A DNA stretch of 64,000 nt from the NCBI RefSeq assembly GCF_014805625.2, contig NW_023998431.1:4938622-5002621 (forward strand), given 5' to 3'. The position numbers were made by a program, and so were the translations under genes. How positions within the stretch are numbered: position 1 is the first letter of the stretch; each line of letters starts with the position of its first letter. Shown here in pieces: positions 1-11,320 of this stretch. This stretch comes from Glossina fuscipes. Taxonomy: Eukaryota > Arthropoda > Insecta > Diptera > Glossinidae. The notes under the pieces were generated by a model. The model did not search any database. It was not told where the DNA came from and saw nothing but the letters and a program-made list of their open reading frames with translations.

Positions 1-1906
1 GAGCGGGAAATTTTTAAGGGAATGTTCAATTCCTTTGCGATGCACAAACAATGGTCAATTGCAGATGGTGACTTTGGAACTTTCTTCGCAATAATAATCT
101 TTCTTACGTCATCACCGAGAATGGATTTGTTTGAATTAAGAAGCTTAGGGACTATTTTAGCTTTTAATTCATACAGTCTATTTTCTAAAGTTGGCAGACC
201 AGTTTCAATTATAATATTAATTATGGGCGTCGTCCGAAAAGCATAACAACTTGCTCTAACGGCTTGGTGATAGACCGGTTTAAGGATGTTGATATTAGAT
301 TTGCAGCTATTGCCATAAATTATCAAAGCATAGTCAATCTTGCTTAACACAAGCATTTTGGTAAGATAAGCGATAGTGTTAATATGCGCATGGCTTCTCC
401 AAGCAACGTACTGTATGAAATTTACCCTTGTTAAAAGGGAGTTTTTTAACCGAAGGCAGTGTGCTTTCCAACGATATTTGTTGGAAAAAGTGAGCCCGAG
501 AATAAGCAGCGTCTGCACGTTTAGTACTAGTCATTAATATGCATCAGTAGATTTCATGCATCGCACATTTGTTTTCGACAAATGTGCATTTTTTTTGATT
601 TTTGTATAGAGATTATAGCTCCTGACGAGTTTGCCAGTACGAATTTTCCAGTAACATGGCACATCTATCGATATTATTTGAAGGAGATATTGGAGTCCTT
701 TTATTTTCAATGAAAGCACTGGAGAAGTTACTGTCAGAGGAGTATTCGCACCACACTTTTCCAAAGTAATTAGAAATCTCATCTGCGTCAGTTAAAGTTT
801 TATTGGAAGTGCAGATGGCAGAGATTTCGTTCAGATTTGAAGTCCCATTAAGTCTGTTGATTTTGTTCCAGACAACTTTCATTGATCTATTTCTGTGAAT
901 TCGTCTCGAGAAAAGTTCGAAACTAAGTGCCTTTGATTTCCGTAATTCCTTCCTGAATAGAGCATTGGCCTTTTTGTATAATAACAAGTGATCACGATCA
1001 TGAAATCTCTTAAAGCGGTGCCATAGATTAATTTTATTTCTTCTCAAAAACGAAAGCGTGTTGTTCCACCATGGAACCCTAGCTCGTTTAAAAGAGGTGT
1101 TGGATTGAGGAATAGAAAGATGAGCAGCCGTGCGAATCGCTTTACACATAATAGCAGCATCATGGTTGCAGTTTCCGTTAAATGGCTTTGAGTTCAAAAA
1201 TGACTCCACCTGTTTGGAGTAATTGATCCAATCCGCTTTATCTAGGAGGAATTTGGCCTGTTTTGCTGGAGTAGCAGAGGACGTTGAAAGGTTAAGATCG
1301 ATTATGGTTGGAAAGTAATCGCTACTATGCAGATCATCAAAAATAGACCAGGAAGCCAAAGGAAGAAGTGAGGGAGAGCAACAAGTTAAATCAATGTTTG
1401 AAAATTTATGAAGAGTTGAAAAGTGCGTTGGTTTTCCATCGTTTAAAAATCACAGATTGTTTTGAATGAAGACCTTTGCTAAAACAGTACCACGAGTGTT
1501 GTTCACTGTTGAGCCGCAGATGGTATTCCAACTATTAAAGTCACCGCATATAATAATGGGGAGGAGAATACGGAGAATAAATTGTAGAGTTCTTACTGAG
1601 AAAACGATTGCGAAGGTGGGATATACAGCGAAAGCAATGTAAATTTTATATTTAAGATTATATGTATTGCTTGTATGTTTGAGCTAAAATTTATGCGCTT
1701 CTGAGGTATACTTGATTTTATAAAAACACCAACTGCTTGTTTGGAATACGAATTTTGAACAGGATTCTTGAAGCATCTAGTATATGATTTGGGTGGAATA
1801 GGATTAAAAGAGCTACTATGAGTGTGCGGAGTTCATCAAAATTATTAATAAGTCCCTTAATGTTCCATTGTAGAATTTTAAAAACTATATTTAATTGTAA
1901 TGACAT
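1..1906 (-). pseudogene. LINE ORF2 relic: APE endonuclease plus RT thumb, RT core deleted
   Basis: The start at 1906 gives MSLQLNIVFKILQWNIKGL, matching the conserved ILQWNIxG endonuclease opening. Further motifs in order are GVFIKSS (about 1720), ICGDFNSW (about 1550), PTHFSTLHKFSNIDLT (about 1420) and SDYFPT (about 1320, the SDHxP catalytic region). The linker reads open to 613. The frame resumes near 512 with LGLTFSNKYRWKAHCLR, an I-clade RT thumb, then VLSKIDYALIIYGN and YAFRTTPIINI, and remains open to position 1. The fingers/palm segment that carries the catalytic aspartates (YADD) is absent, so roughly 300 codons were lost between 613 and 512. A TGA at 1451-1453 and a frame change near 1600 are additional breaks. 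RNase H, if present, lies off the left edge. Confidence 0.85.
563..587. other. Stem-loop followed by T-run at LINE deletion junction
   Basis: GCACATTTG and CAAATGTGC form a perfect 9-bp stem with a 7-nt loop, followed directly by eight T residues. It lies inside the ORF2 segment where the RT core is missing, so it may mark inserted or rearranged filler DNA. A transcription role is not shown. Confidence 0.4.
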
Positions 1907-1927
1907 GTAAGCAGAGTGGAAGGTGGG

Positions 1928-3203
1928 TTAAGTTGACATGTCAGCGTCTCCGTCGAAAATGTCATTATAAAAATTTTGCGTGAATAATCCGTTCTTGCCA
2001 GCAGAATAATCTGTACTTAGGTGATTTGGTACATTTGAAGCGCAATGAGTGGGTGCATGTGAAACTGAAGGTTGATTAATGGATGAAAGAATGGATTTTA
2101 GATGGATATTGGATTCATTACAGCTTGTAATTTGTTGACTAGAGTTGACAGGTGGAGATTTCGGGGAATTTAGTTTATTAGATTGTAGCATATGTGTTGT
2201 TGTTTTCATTTATTCAATATTATCTTTGGCGGGCAATGGAACTGATTTGGCAATGTAATTTTTGGTTGATGGTAGAACAGGTGTTTCATTGGAAGGAGTT
2301 GAAGTTCAAGGCTTATTAGGCACGATTTGCGAGGCGACAACAGCGCAGGTATTACTTTTGCTAATTCCTTAGGCTACAGATGGATTTCTTTCCCGGTACT
2401 TGCGTCGCGCTTCGCCCATGCTACAGTAATTTTCTGTTTTGATTTTTAGCATTTCACGCATCTCTACAAAACGTGAGCATTGTTTGTCTAACGTTGAGTG
2501 TTGGTCATTCCAATTTATGCAGAAACCACGGGTACAGCTTTCAGCATGTGGAGGAAGAACACAGTTAGTACACGATGGAATATTGGTGCACCTTTTTGCC
2601 GTATGACCCAGGCGTTGGCAGTTTTTGCACCTCATGAAATTTGGAATGTATAGTTCTACTTCATATTTATACCACGCCAGATCAACTGTTCGCGGCAATC
2701 GATAGCGATCAAAGGTTAAAGTAATCCCTCATGTAGGAGAGCGAGTTTTTTCGTCATCATTTAGTTTGGTGAATTTATATACTTCAGTCACTCCTTGATT
2801 GCCCATTTTGCGAACAATTTCATCTTCCGGCACATGCTTTAAGCACGGGGCATAAATTACGCCTCTAACTGAGTTAAGTTTTTCATGCAGTTTAGCGGAA
2901 ATAGCACATAGATTAGCTAAAGGTTTCGGCTTTATGAGCCCTTCGGTTGGATGCGGGTTCCCAGCGAGGACCAGTAAATTCCCATCGCGTAGAATCGCGT
3001 AGAATCGGGACACAGTCTATGTATGTTGTAATACTATCTACAACTTTTTTTATAGCAAAAAGCTAATTTGGGAAATTGTTACTCTAGCGTCGGTTGAAAA
3101 AATAACAATATATTTTTTGTCAATAGGAGTGATGTCACTGATTGGCAACACTGGAAAGTCCGAATTTTTAAGTTTTTCGGGGCTATTATGCTTTATGACT
3201 GTC
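1928..3203 (-). pseudogene. LINE ORF1 (gag-like, RRM plus CCHC zinc knuckles), broken
   Basis: Reading down the minus strand, the N-terminal part (3203-3060) contains PISDITPIDKKYIVIFS. After a frame change comes KKVVDSITTYIDCV, then a second change at a 10-bp duplication (agaatcgcgt, about 2990-3010) into RFYAILRDGNLLVLAG. After GVIYAPCLKHVPEDEIV and VYKFTKL there is an in-frame TGA (2729-2731); the same frame then resumes as GITLTFDRY. The zinc region has CKNCQRLGHTAKRC (CX2CX4HX4C), then CTNCVLPPHAESC and a third Cys-rich unit ending DKQC. The C-terminal piece (2209-1928) ends in FNGDADMST-like acidic residues (seen as IFDGDADMST). This is the I-element ORF1 plan. The protein would bind LINE RNA; this copy cannot make it. 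Confidence 0.82.
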
Positions 3204-5230
3204 TATTATTTAATTATTTGTGAAATAACCTCTCACTTGAAAAGGTTGGGAAACAACTGAGGATAATATCATATGTTTTCAATTTTTTTTTTGTTTTTGT
3301 TGTATTTAAAGGAAACACGTACGGTATCCGCGATGATCAGTTTTAACAATAAACACACAAAAGTTAAATATATTTTAATAAATTTGATCACTTTTATAGG
3401 CAATTACACTTTAATTACACAACGTATAAAGCAATAAAGAAATAAAATCAAAGAAGAAATTGCAAAATTTTTTTGCACAAGGAGAAAAATATGACCACAG
3501 CGCTTGCACAGAGTTGTATTTATTTGCAAAAGGAGAAATAAAAGCGAGCATTATTTGGTTAAACCAGCAACAGTAAAGTGCTTTTATAATTTTCTGACCT
3601 ACCCTTGGCAGCATTAGATCGAGCGTTCTCAACCTGGACGATCTGCTTGTAATGGCTTTGCGTACATTCCATTCAGTTTCTAATAATAACTTGAGTAATT
3701 ACTAATCAGCTATTCTTAGCAGCGTTGCTTAATTTTAGTAACGTTTTCTTGAAGCGAGTCTTAGGAAGCGCAGTAAGAATTTATTTATTATCGTAAGTCT
3801 AATATTCTTACATTTTCTGAAGAACAAGCTGAATACTTTTTAGAATATACATTTATATGTATATATCCTCGACAATCTTCCGACAATTTCAACTGCTGGC
3901 CTATAATATCGCTAAGCAGTGCTTTCATTCATGTGACGATACGGAAAAATTGTTTCCTACATAAATTGTGCAAACGCATAGTCAAGCAGTTAAGTCGGAT
4001 TCAGTCGGACAGAGAGTGCGGCAGACCTTACTTTGATTACGTTTGGTGGTTCCCTTAAGCTAAAGCGAGTGTTCTTAAAGTCATAATCTTTACCCATCCA
4101 GGCTGCGGCCATTTCCAGTCTACCTCTTGTCACTTTTTACCGAGCCTCTGACTGATTGCTCATACATAATATATATGTACACAAATTTTGTATATGGTTT
4201 CAAACGACCAGCTGACAACTTGGCACGAAGTACGTATTTTGCTAGAAAGATAAAAAGAACTCTAGCTACCTAAGAGAACACATACGTTCAATGAAATATA
4301 GGTTTATGATTCTCTTGAAAAAAACGTTCCTGTTTTTCTTATGATAGCACAAACAGTAAAATCTAGTTAGAGAACCACTTGTGGCTTGAAACTTATATAT
4401 CTAGACGTGAACTATTGTAGAAGGAAAAGTCACTTCCTGCGTACGTATAAAAAAAATTCGTGTACATAAACTAGAAGTGCTGCCCTCATCCTTAGGAAAA
4501 TTATCTTATTTACCGACAACACAACTACTAACCAATGTAAGCAACCGGTTGCTCAGTATCACTTGAAAAATATTGATATTGAAAATATTTTTCGGTACAG
4601 AAGCAACCGTCATACCGCATGCAAGGACTTAAACATCGAATCTAGGTGTCCTTCTTGTACTCGAAGAATGTTTTTTAAAAATTTAAACGTGGTGATCATT
4701 AAAAATCATTTGGTTTAGGACTATTTGATGTGACTTACAAATAATTGTAGTCAGCTTTATGTTCACTTGCCATTGAATACTCCAATGTTGAACATTAAGA
4801 CGGTTTAGAGCCGACAATTTGACAATTTGTCGTGGTCAATCCGAGGAGAACTTTTTAATATTTGTGGCAGACCACACATTGGCAGGCAGGGAAATTTTGC
4901 AGTGTGTTTGGCGGGCTTAGAAACAGCATCTCGCATTAAAAAAAAATTTTACCCAATTTTGACCCCCTCGAAAATTTCCTATTGTAGTTCTTTTGTTTTT
5001 TTTTTTTTTTTTTTTTGAAATAAAATCCCATTTTAATTTTATAGCAGTTACAGTCATTAATTACATTATCGTCGTCCATGGTAAAGCTTGGGATATAAGA
5101 AAGCAAAAGAAACTAAATTTCCTTGCTGATATCAGAACTCAAACTCAGCCACTTAAAGAGACAGCACTTACAAATGAATTTACTTCGTATTGTGTATAAA
5201 CAAATACGCACACACGCACACCCATATGCA
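3204..5230. other. Non-coding AT-rich stretch
   Basis: No supportable gene. It may include LINE 5' UTR up to about 3650. A T21 run lies at 4996-5016. Short open frames here are rich in F/L/K and lack domain motifs. Confidence 0.5.
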
Positions 5231-5906
5231 TATAGGGCCATCCATTCTGTGATTCCGAAATTGAACGTAAATAAAATGCATGTGGGATGAGATTCATATT
5301 TGATTAAATGGTTTCGTAAATAAGGATCGTTGCCCCTTTGGTATAAGCAAAACCTGTCTGAGTTTCTAAAGAACTTTTGGGCGTGACTTTTGAGTTGAAG
5401 ATTTCATTTTAGAACATGAAAATATCATTGCAGTTGCCGTCAACAGAGAGATGATGATTTCAACTTGGACGATGTGTGGCTTCGGCAAAGTGATGCTATA
5501 TGCCATACGCAACGTGGAATCATCGACATTTATTACGAGAAAAGTTGACGGAGTGTCTAATCTTCAGACATGGTTATGTGGGCTTGTCGCAAAGATTCAA
5601 CGATATCACTTATTGGAGTTTTGTATTTGGGGTAATGCTCAAAGAGAACATTGGCATACTCCAATCAATCACAAACTCGCAATCACCAAAATTACGCGTG
5701 TTAATAATAAAATAAAATTAAATTTATATGAAAAAGTGGCAAAGACTAGAGTATCAGAATTGAATTCTTGCAGAAGTCCAGAAGCAGTCGTTTACATTAA
5801 ATAATTTTTAAATAAAAATTACGTAAACCGCATTTTACTAAATAATTTTTATTGCAATTTATAAGCAAAAGAAAAAGAAGCAAACCGCTTATTTGATGAC
5901 CCTATA
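5231..5906 (+). mobile_element. Mariner-like element relic 1, internally deleted, with imperfect TIRs
   Basis: The left end TATAGGGCCATCCA (5231) matches the reverse complement of the right end (tttgatgaccctata, 5892-5906) at 12 of 14 positions, and both ends abut TA, the mariner target dinucleotide. Inside, 5458-5545 reads FNLDDVWLRQSDAICHT, a decayed form of the DDxWFQQDGATCHTA block that carries a catalytic Asp of insect Tc1/mariner transposases. About 5705-5803 reads KLNLYEKVAKTRVSELNS, then SPEAVVYIK and a stop, the family's C-terminal region. The element is about 676 bp, too short for a full transposase gene, so it is a deletion derivative. Copies 2 and 3 in this window share the C-terminal block and the ATTTGATGR end. 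Confidence 0.6.
5450..5804 (+). pseudogene. Transposase C-terminal remnant (Tc1/mariner type)
   Basis: Three frames must be combined to follow the homology: the DDVW...ICHT block, then a segment resembling the family's ISRxGxxxWPPRS...FLWG region (seen as SRHGYVGLSQRF and SFVFGVMLKEN), then EKVAKTRV to the stop at 5802-5804. Frameshifts and stops make it non-functional. Recognition is from remembered family motifs plus the internal match to the relics at 11123-11212 and 47233-47640. Confidence 0.55.
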
Positions 5907-6032
5907 TCTTACGTACATGTTTGTAACATCTATAGTATTACTAATAGTAGATATAGCATATCGAAAGGAGAAAAAATATCTGCAAAACAATACTAAAATA
6001 CTTATTGATTTGTATTTTTTTTATTCGGTTTC

Positions 6033-6066
<34 letters not shown>

Positions 6067-6899
6067 CTTCCACCGTTTCGCAGCAAGATCTTGTGGCAAT
6101 ATTTAAAAAGGGATTTTCGTTGTTCGAATTCATTTTAAGCTGAAAATAATTTACTGCTGTTTCTTCGCGACGGTGGATGATAGGGGGAGCGCAGAAGACA
6201 TTTGAAGGTATCCATATATATATATGTAAGATATATAGCGACGCTTACAATTATGTGCATATGAGTACACATTTTTCTTAAAAGGTTTTGTTAACAGTAA
6301 CAATAGTTTCGAAAGTAACAAGACTAATTGAGCAAACGAACACACAAACGACAACAATAGTAATTGAAAGAATGTAATATTCGACTTGAGTCGATTTTTT
6401 TAATACCTTACGTAGATCTGGTTTTGCTGTTTCATGTCTACAAGAAAAATGATGAAGCAGTATAAGGTATGCAGTCGCAAATAGTATAACAAACAGTGCA
6501 TATAGTACATTTTATACTTATAGTATCTTAGACTAAAGAAAGCGCTATTTAAAAATATTTAAGTAGGTAAGGAAGGATCTCCTTTTTTCATCACTATCAT
6601 TATTTGCTTTTAAGCTTATTTTCCAATTAGTCTTGGTTCATCTTTATTCATCAAGTCTCGCGACGACCTCCAAAAGTCGTACAGTCAATTCAATATTTCT
6701 CTAAAATTTCGATGACTTATCAAAAGTCGCTACAGTTTCCTGCTTGGACGTTGGCGGCCAGACCTGCAGGACACGGTGTTTGAGCCAGACATTTAACTTC
6801 GCGTCATACAATTTTATCATTATTGCTCTCGAGCTATGGCACGGTATATTCATTCCATTGTGAGTAGACGCAGTATCTCCAATTAAAAAAAGAACTTTT
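5907..6899. other. Non-coding AT-rich stretch with T28 run
   Basis: A 28-nt T run lies at 6033-6060. A short TA repeat is near 6210-6235. No gene or element motif was recognised. Confidence 0.5.
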
Positions 6900-7220
6900 T
6901 AGACTCCAATTTTTATTTTTTCCTTCAGTTTTTTGTATAGTGAATACATTGGTCTTTGATATCTTTAGAATGTTGGTTACCTCTTACAAATTTACTTCTC
7001 GATTATCGAGAAATATGATCGGAAATTTTTTGATGGTTTCTAGCATGCAAACCAGCAAAATGATTGGAATATTACTGCATTCAACTTGAACGTTGTCCAT
7101 GCAAATGAGCCACCAAGACCTTGTTGTTTTCAGCGCCGAAGGTTTTCCGTAACACGTTTCAAGTGATTGCTGAATTTGAACGGTAGTGCTTCTCCATAAA
7201 AAAGGACTTTCAAACAAAAC
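6900..7220 (-). pseudogene. Possible transposase helix-turn-helix scrap
   Basis: On the minus strand 7020-6930 reads IIFLDNREVNL, a stop, then EVTNILKISKTNVFTIQKT, which resembles the helix-turn-helix of Tc1/mariner transposases. The palindrome encoding LDNRE (6996-7012) recurs at about 10850 inside relic 2, where the plus strand reads LDNRDVSEIAAVAYDS. That local match is the main support. It is short and may be coincidental. Confidence 0.25.
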
Positions 7221-9688
7221 TTGGAATTCTAATTTTTCTATTAATTTAAAAATGACAAAGTCATTTCAGTTATGTCACGAAAATTACTGTAAACGATAAA
7301 AGTGACATAAACCATTGAGAGGTGTCGTGTGCTTGTTGAAGCTTTCTACAAATAATATGGGTTTGATCGTAGATGCGGCATCTATGAATCAAAGAAAACA
7401 GTCATATAATAGCAAACGTGTCTACCAAGTAATAAACTGAGCATACATGACAAAACAGATATCGTTATATAGGAATATAAACCCATCTATCGTCTTATGG
7501 GTTTGACGTATGTTTTACAAAATCACGTAAAATAATTTTAGCATTTAAAAAAGATACTTAGATTCTTGCATTTAATATTGAACTGTGTACCTAATCGAAA
7601 TCAAAAGAATGAAATGAAGAAAAGTGAAGGCCTTTTTTATTATAACAAGATTAGATTGTTAATATTCAGATTATTCTGAAATTTAAGTAAAAGAAAATTT
7701 GATTAAAAAGAAAATAAATACGCGTTAATTTTGCGTAAAAAAACATTAGAAGAAAATTGTGATAGCAAGTATTATTAGATCAAACTCGCAGCCCACGATA
7801 ATGCATAGATTTACGATACGATTTATTGTGACCTGCAAAGAAGAAAACACACCTTCGTCATTGTCACCACCGTTTTCATGTCACCGTCTGACTTTCTTCT
7901 GTTTTCAAGTCTTAATAAAATTGTATTTTACAAACCTTTTCTCTATCTTTCAGAGGAAGAGGAGATAACGACCAGTGATAAATATTTTCGAAATTGCAAA
8001 GAAAATCTCTTGAAGTATGAGATGAACGAATGCAAAACTGTTGTTTGTTATGTGTTTAACTTGAGAGCGAACACGTTCTGATGACCATTGAGTCATGTTG
8101 CATGACTGCCAAGGTATGGAATTTCTGAGTGAAACAATAGTTTTAATATATTAAAGAGTTTTTTCGTTTCAACACAATCTCACGCTAAATAATGGAAAAT
8201 TTCAAATTTTTTGCTTTGTGCTCTTTTCGCTTTATATTATGAATTTAATTACGATTTATATTATGATTTAATTATTTGAGAATTGAAATTTTATTTTCCA
8301 TTAAAACTTGCTTAATGCTTTGCTTTAAATGCTTTTATCGCATATAATATATAAGAACTTTAGCATATAAAAACTCCCAAAATATTGTGTTACTCATACG
8401 CACCAAAAGCTTTATGAAATTTTTGTTTTGCTTTTTTTTTTTTTGATCCATCAAAACATTCATTAACTAAGCGTTTAACACGACTTGCCGATACCGCGAA
8501 GGAGAGCATATTCAAACAAATACAGCACACTAACACAATGTACTTGTATAGGCGTGCGTAGGCCTGCGTGTGTGGGTTTGTGCGCTTATTGTAAACATAC
8601 CATGACCGGGTTTTCCATTTAAAATCAAACAACTACGAGGATGTGAGTGACACGTAAACCACAAAAATGACTGTAAAGGCATTTAACAAAAAGAATGTAT
8701 AGGAGAAAATAATGAAAACACAAAAAAAAAAAAAAAAAAAACAAACGTAAAATGCAAACAAACAAAAACGACCATGAATTACTGTTAAAACATGACCACC
8801 ACACAAAACCAGTCGGGAAAAAATACCCAAATAAACAGAAAATTCGTATGATGTCAAAAATAAAAAAAAGAATGACAAAAACCAAAAAAAGAACAAAAAG
8901 AACAAAAAACAAAACGAAAAAGCAAACGTTGTGAAAAGATGAAAACACGTTTAAGTAAACGGATGCGTTTGTGTGTGTAAATAAGCTTGGTAACCTTTAA
9001 TTTACTTCTCAGCACTGCCAGCCGTAAATATAATAAAACAATATATATATATAGCAACAACAGCAAAAAGAACAAAAGATTATTTAATAGACTTGACCAG
9101 TGGACAGATGTGATGCAGTCTGTTAACCATATTAAATACAGACAACAAGGCCTGCACGCACAAACGCACGCACGCATGCATCCAATCACACTCACACATA
9201 AGCTTGATTACGAGCGCACACGTTTACATACTTTGCTATGCATACGTGGAAACAACATTAAATGTGCGCTTGAATATAAACGAGTGGGCGACTCAATATG
9301 TCCATATGCACCACCAAAGAGTCATGTTTCAATGTTAAGCTACATTCGTGCGCATAAGCATATTTATCTAGCAGCCGTGGCATACTAAAGTAGTTGTAAA
9401 ACAATTGAATTTTATCAGAGCGTAATATAGTTCAATGTTGCTATGTTGATTTAACCTTTTGCAGCAGCCATAACCGAATTGTTCTCCTATTCACCTCCCC
9501 ATCCTTCCCTTGCTCGATCCGTCGTCGTCTTCTGCTCATTCTCTCGTTTCATCGTTCCCCTTAGTCACCCCCTTTCTCATTTTCTCAATATCTTTTTCTC
9601 ATTTTATAACATGATGTCTATGGGCATGTGGGGCCGTTTTTCCTTCCCTCGTTTTTATATTTGGTTTTTTTTTTTTTTTTCTCTGCAG
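7221..9688. other. Non-coding low-complexity stretch
   Basis: AT-rich with an A20 run at 8722-8741, an A-rich AAAC/AAAG tract at 8850-8935, CA/CG-rich short repeats near 9155-9210 and pyrimidine-rich sequence at 9480-9680. The many open frames are phases of these simple tracts (runs of K, F or L), so none is called a gene. Confidence 0.55.
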
Positions 9689-9745
9689 AACCCAGATGAG
9701 AAGCTAAATTATCGCATATTACAAATACAAATGCTAAAACTTTAA
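9689..9745 (+). other. Candidate 3' terminal exon
   Basis: A long pyrimidine tract (9663-9684) ends in ctctgcag, a near-ideal acceptor. It is followed by 18 codons beginning NPDEKLNYRILQIQ and a TAA at 9743-9745. No donor or partner exon was identified in the window, and I do not recognise the peptide. Pyrimidine runs are common here, so this could be chance. Confidence 0.2.
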
Positions 9746-9778
9746 ACGTTTCGCCATGTTTGTATGCGTATGTACGTA

Positions 9779-9840
9779 AATGCATGCATGCATGCATGCG
9801 TGTATGCGTGCATATGTATATTTTTGTATATACATAATAG
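9779..9840. repeat. GCAT/GTAT-type microsatellite
   Basis: Imperfect tandem tetranucleotides (tgcatgcatgcatgcatgcg) degrade into gtat/tata steps. A second short tgcatgcatg cluster is at about 9973-9990. Confidence 0.8.
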
Positions 9841-10582
9841 TAAGGCCATTACCGTACCTGAAATTGTGCTTAAATATACCAGCATTTGGAAAACTGGTTC
9901 GAAAGGATGAAAATAACATACAGTTTAATAGCATTAAATACTCTCCTACACATTTACATATACGTAGTTATTTATGCATGCATGCTTGCATGTGTTCGCA
10001 TACATGTTATTGTTGATTTTATGATAAACTTATACGCAAACACTCACTCAGGAGGTATTTACTGTGTCGGATATTTACTGGGTTTGCGTTGGTGGTTTGT
10101 TGCATTACACACTTATTGCTCACTTTCCTCGACTGTTGGTGGTAATTGTTGTTGGTCGTTGGCGTGCATTGAATGCAAAATGCTTTAATTTTCTCCGAGG
10201 TTAGTCGATTAAATTAATATTCAATTATCGAACTGAAGATTTGCAAATATTGGATATTTGGTAAATTTAGTAAACTTGAACGTAAGACGATTAAACGCTT
10301 TACGCTATTACAAGTTCTCATTTTGCAGACAGATGTGAACTCATATCATATAATCACACATCAAATAATTAATATTAAATAAATTTTATTTTAGTTAATT
10401 AGGAAAGATTTTCCTAATAGTAGATGCAAAAGATGGACGAAACTACTGAATATATAAAAAAATCAAAAACACATTGAATTATTTATTAGAGTGAATGTAA
10501 AGAGTTCGTGGAACGTTCAAAATAATGACACATGTTTGTTTACTTAAAATAATAATAATGCAATTTATTTTTGTTTTCAGTG
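9841..10582. other. Non-coding stretch
   Basis: Nothing recognisable beyond short ATA/AAT runs near 10545. Confidence 0.45.
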
Positions 10583-11320
10583 TACAGCAACACATCAGCC
10601 TCCGTACGATACAAGCCAATATTTTATATCATTCCGACCGATCTCTTTACAAGTTACATGCGTTTACGTGAAGCTACTTGTTTCACAAGTTGATGAAGCA
10701 TTATTTTTTAATAAGAGAAAAATGCCGTTCCAAGTCGGCATTAACTTAAAACGAATTACAGCAATTTTTCTACGTAGAAGAAAACAAATTCCCGATGGTA
10801 TACAGATTTTAACCGATACCGGTGAAAGGCCGAACAGAATTTAAAATTAATCTCGATAATCGAGATGTCTCAGAGATAGCTGCTGTTGCTTATGATAGCT
10901 GACGAAGGGCAGTGTATTATAAAATTAGACATAAGATAAGGGTTTTGCTGAAGTTGTTCACAATGCAACTGCACTACTACTAAAATTAATGGGACCGTCA
11001 TTTGGAAACGTAAAACGCAATAAATTTGTAACGATTATTGCTCCTTTGATGTAAATGACTTAGTCCAATAAATCACGAACTCTCCTCAGCAAGCAACTCT
11101 CTCTCTCTCTATTAGTCAGCAAGTTAATCGTGTGAATGCTGAAATAAGATTGGATTTATGCAGAAAAGTGGCAAAAACCTACGTTTTACGACTGGATTCT
11201 TACAGAAAGTAAAAATGATATGAACCGACATCTATAACAAAAGAAAGTTTATATTGATATTTTCTCTCATTAAGTTCTTATTGCAAACTAAAAAAAGCAC
11301 TTATTTGATGGACTCTGTAT
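10583..11320 (+). mobile_element. Mariner-like element relic 2
   Basis: The right end (gcacttatttgatggactctgta, in two pieces GCACTTATTTG and ATGGACTCTGTA, 11298-11319) matches relic 1's right end. The left end tacagcaacacatca (10583) is a weaker, gapped match to its inverse. In between, about 10840-10890 reads LDNRDVSEIAAVAYDS (compare ENIAAVAESV of intact relatives), and 11123-11212 reads VNRVNAEIRLDLCRKVAK followed by TYVLRLDSYRK and a stop. The whole DDE core is missing or unreadable. It is a separate, differently deleted copy of the family at 5231-5906. Confidence 0.5.
11123..11212 (+). pseudogene. Transposase C-terminal remnant, relic 2
   Basis: Twenty-nine open codons ending in TAA at 11210-11212. 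DLCRKVAKTYVLRLDS aligns with NLYEKVAKTRVSELNS (relic 1) and DLCGKVAKICIPKLNC (relic 3). This is protein-level similarity within the window, independent of any database. Immediately upstream is a short CT run (11096-11111) with no readable transposase. Confidence 0.55.

Larger units (their letters stand above)
1..3203 (-). mobile_element. I-clade non-LTR retrotransposon (LINE), decayed, cut by window edge
   Basis: On the minus strand two adjacent open regions follow the order of an I-element: ORF1 with CCHC zinc knuckles (3203 to 1928), then ORF2 starting 22 nt later (1906) with an APE-type endonuclease and RT thumb/linker that continues past position 1. ORF1 proteins of this type coat the RNA; ORF2 nicks the target and primes reverse transcription. 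The copy is dead: ORF1 has two frameshifts and in-frame stops, ORF2 has frame breaks, a stop at 1451-1453 and a large deletion near 512-613. The AT-rich stretch up to about 3650 could hold its 5' UTR, but no boundary or target duplication was identified. Clade assignment is from remembered family motifs, not a search. Confidence 0.85.

Noticed and set aside
8625..9388. Several overlapping frames rich in F, L or K
   Set aside because: These are translations of A-rich and T-rich simple sequence on both strands.
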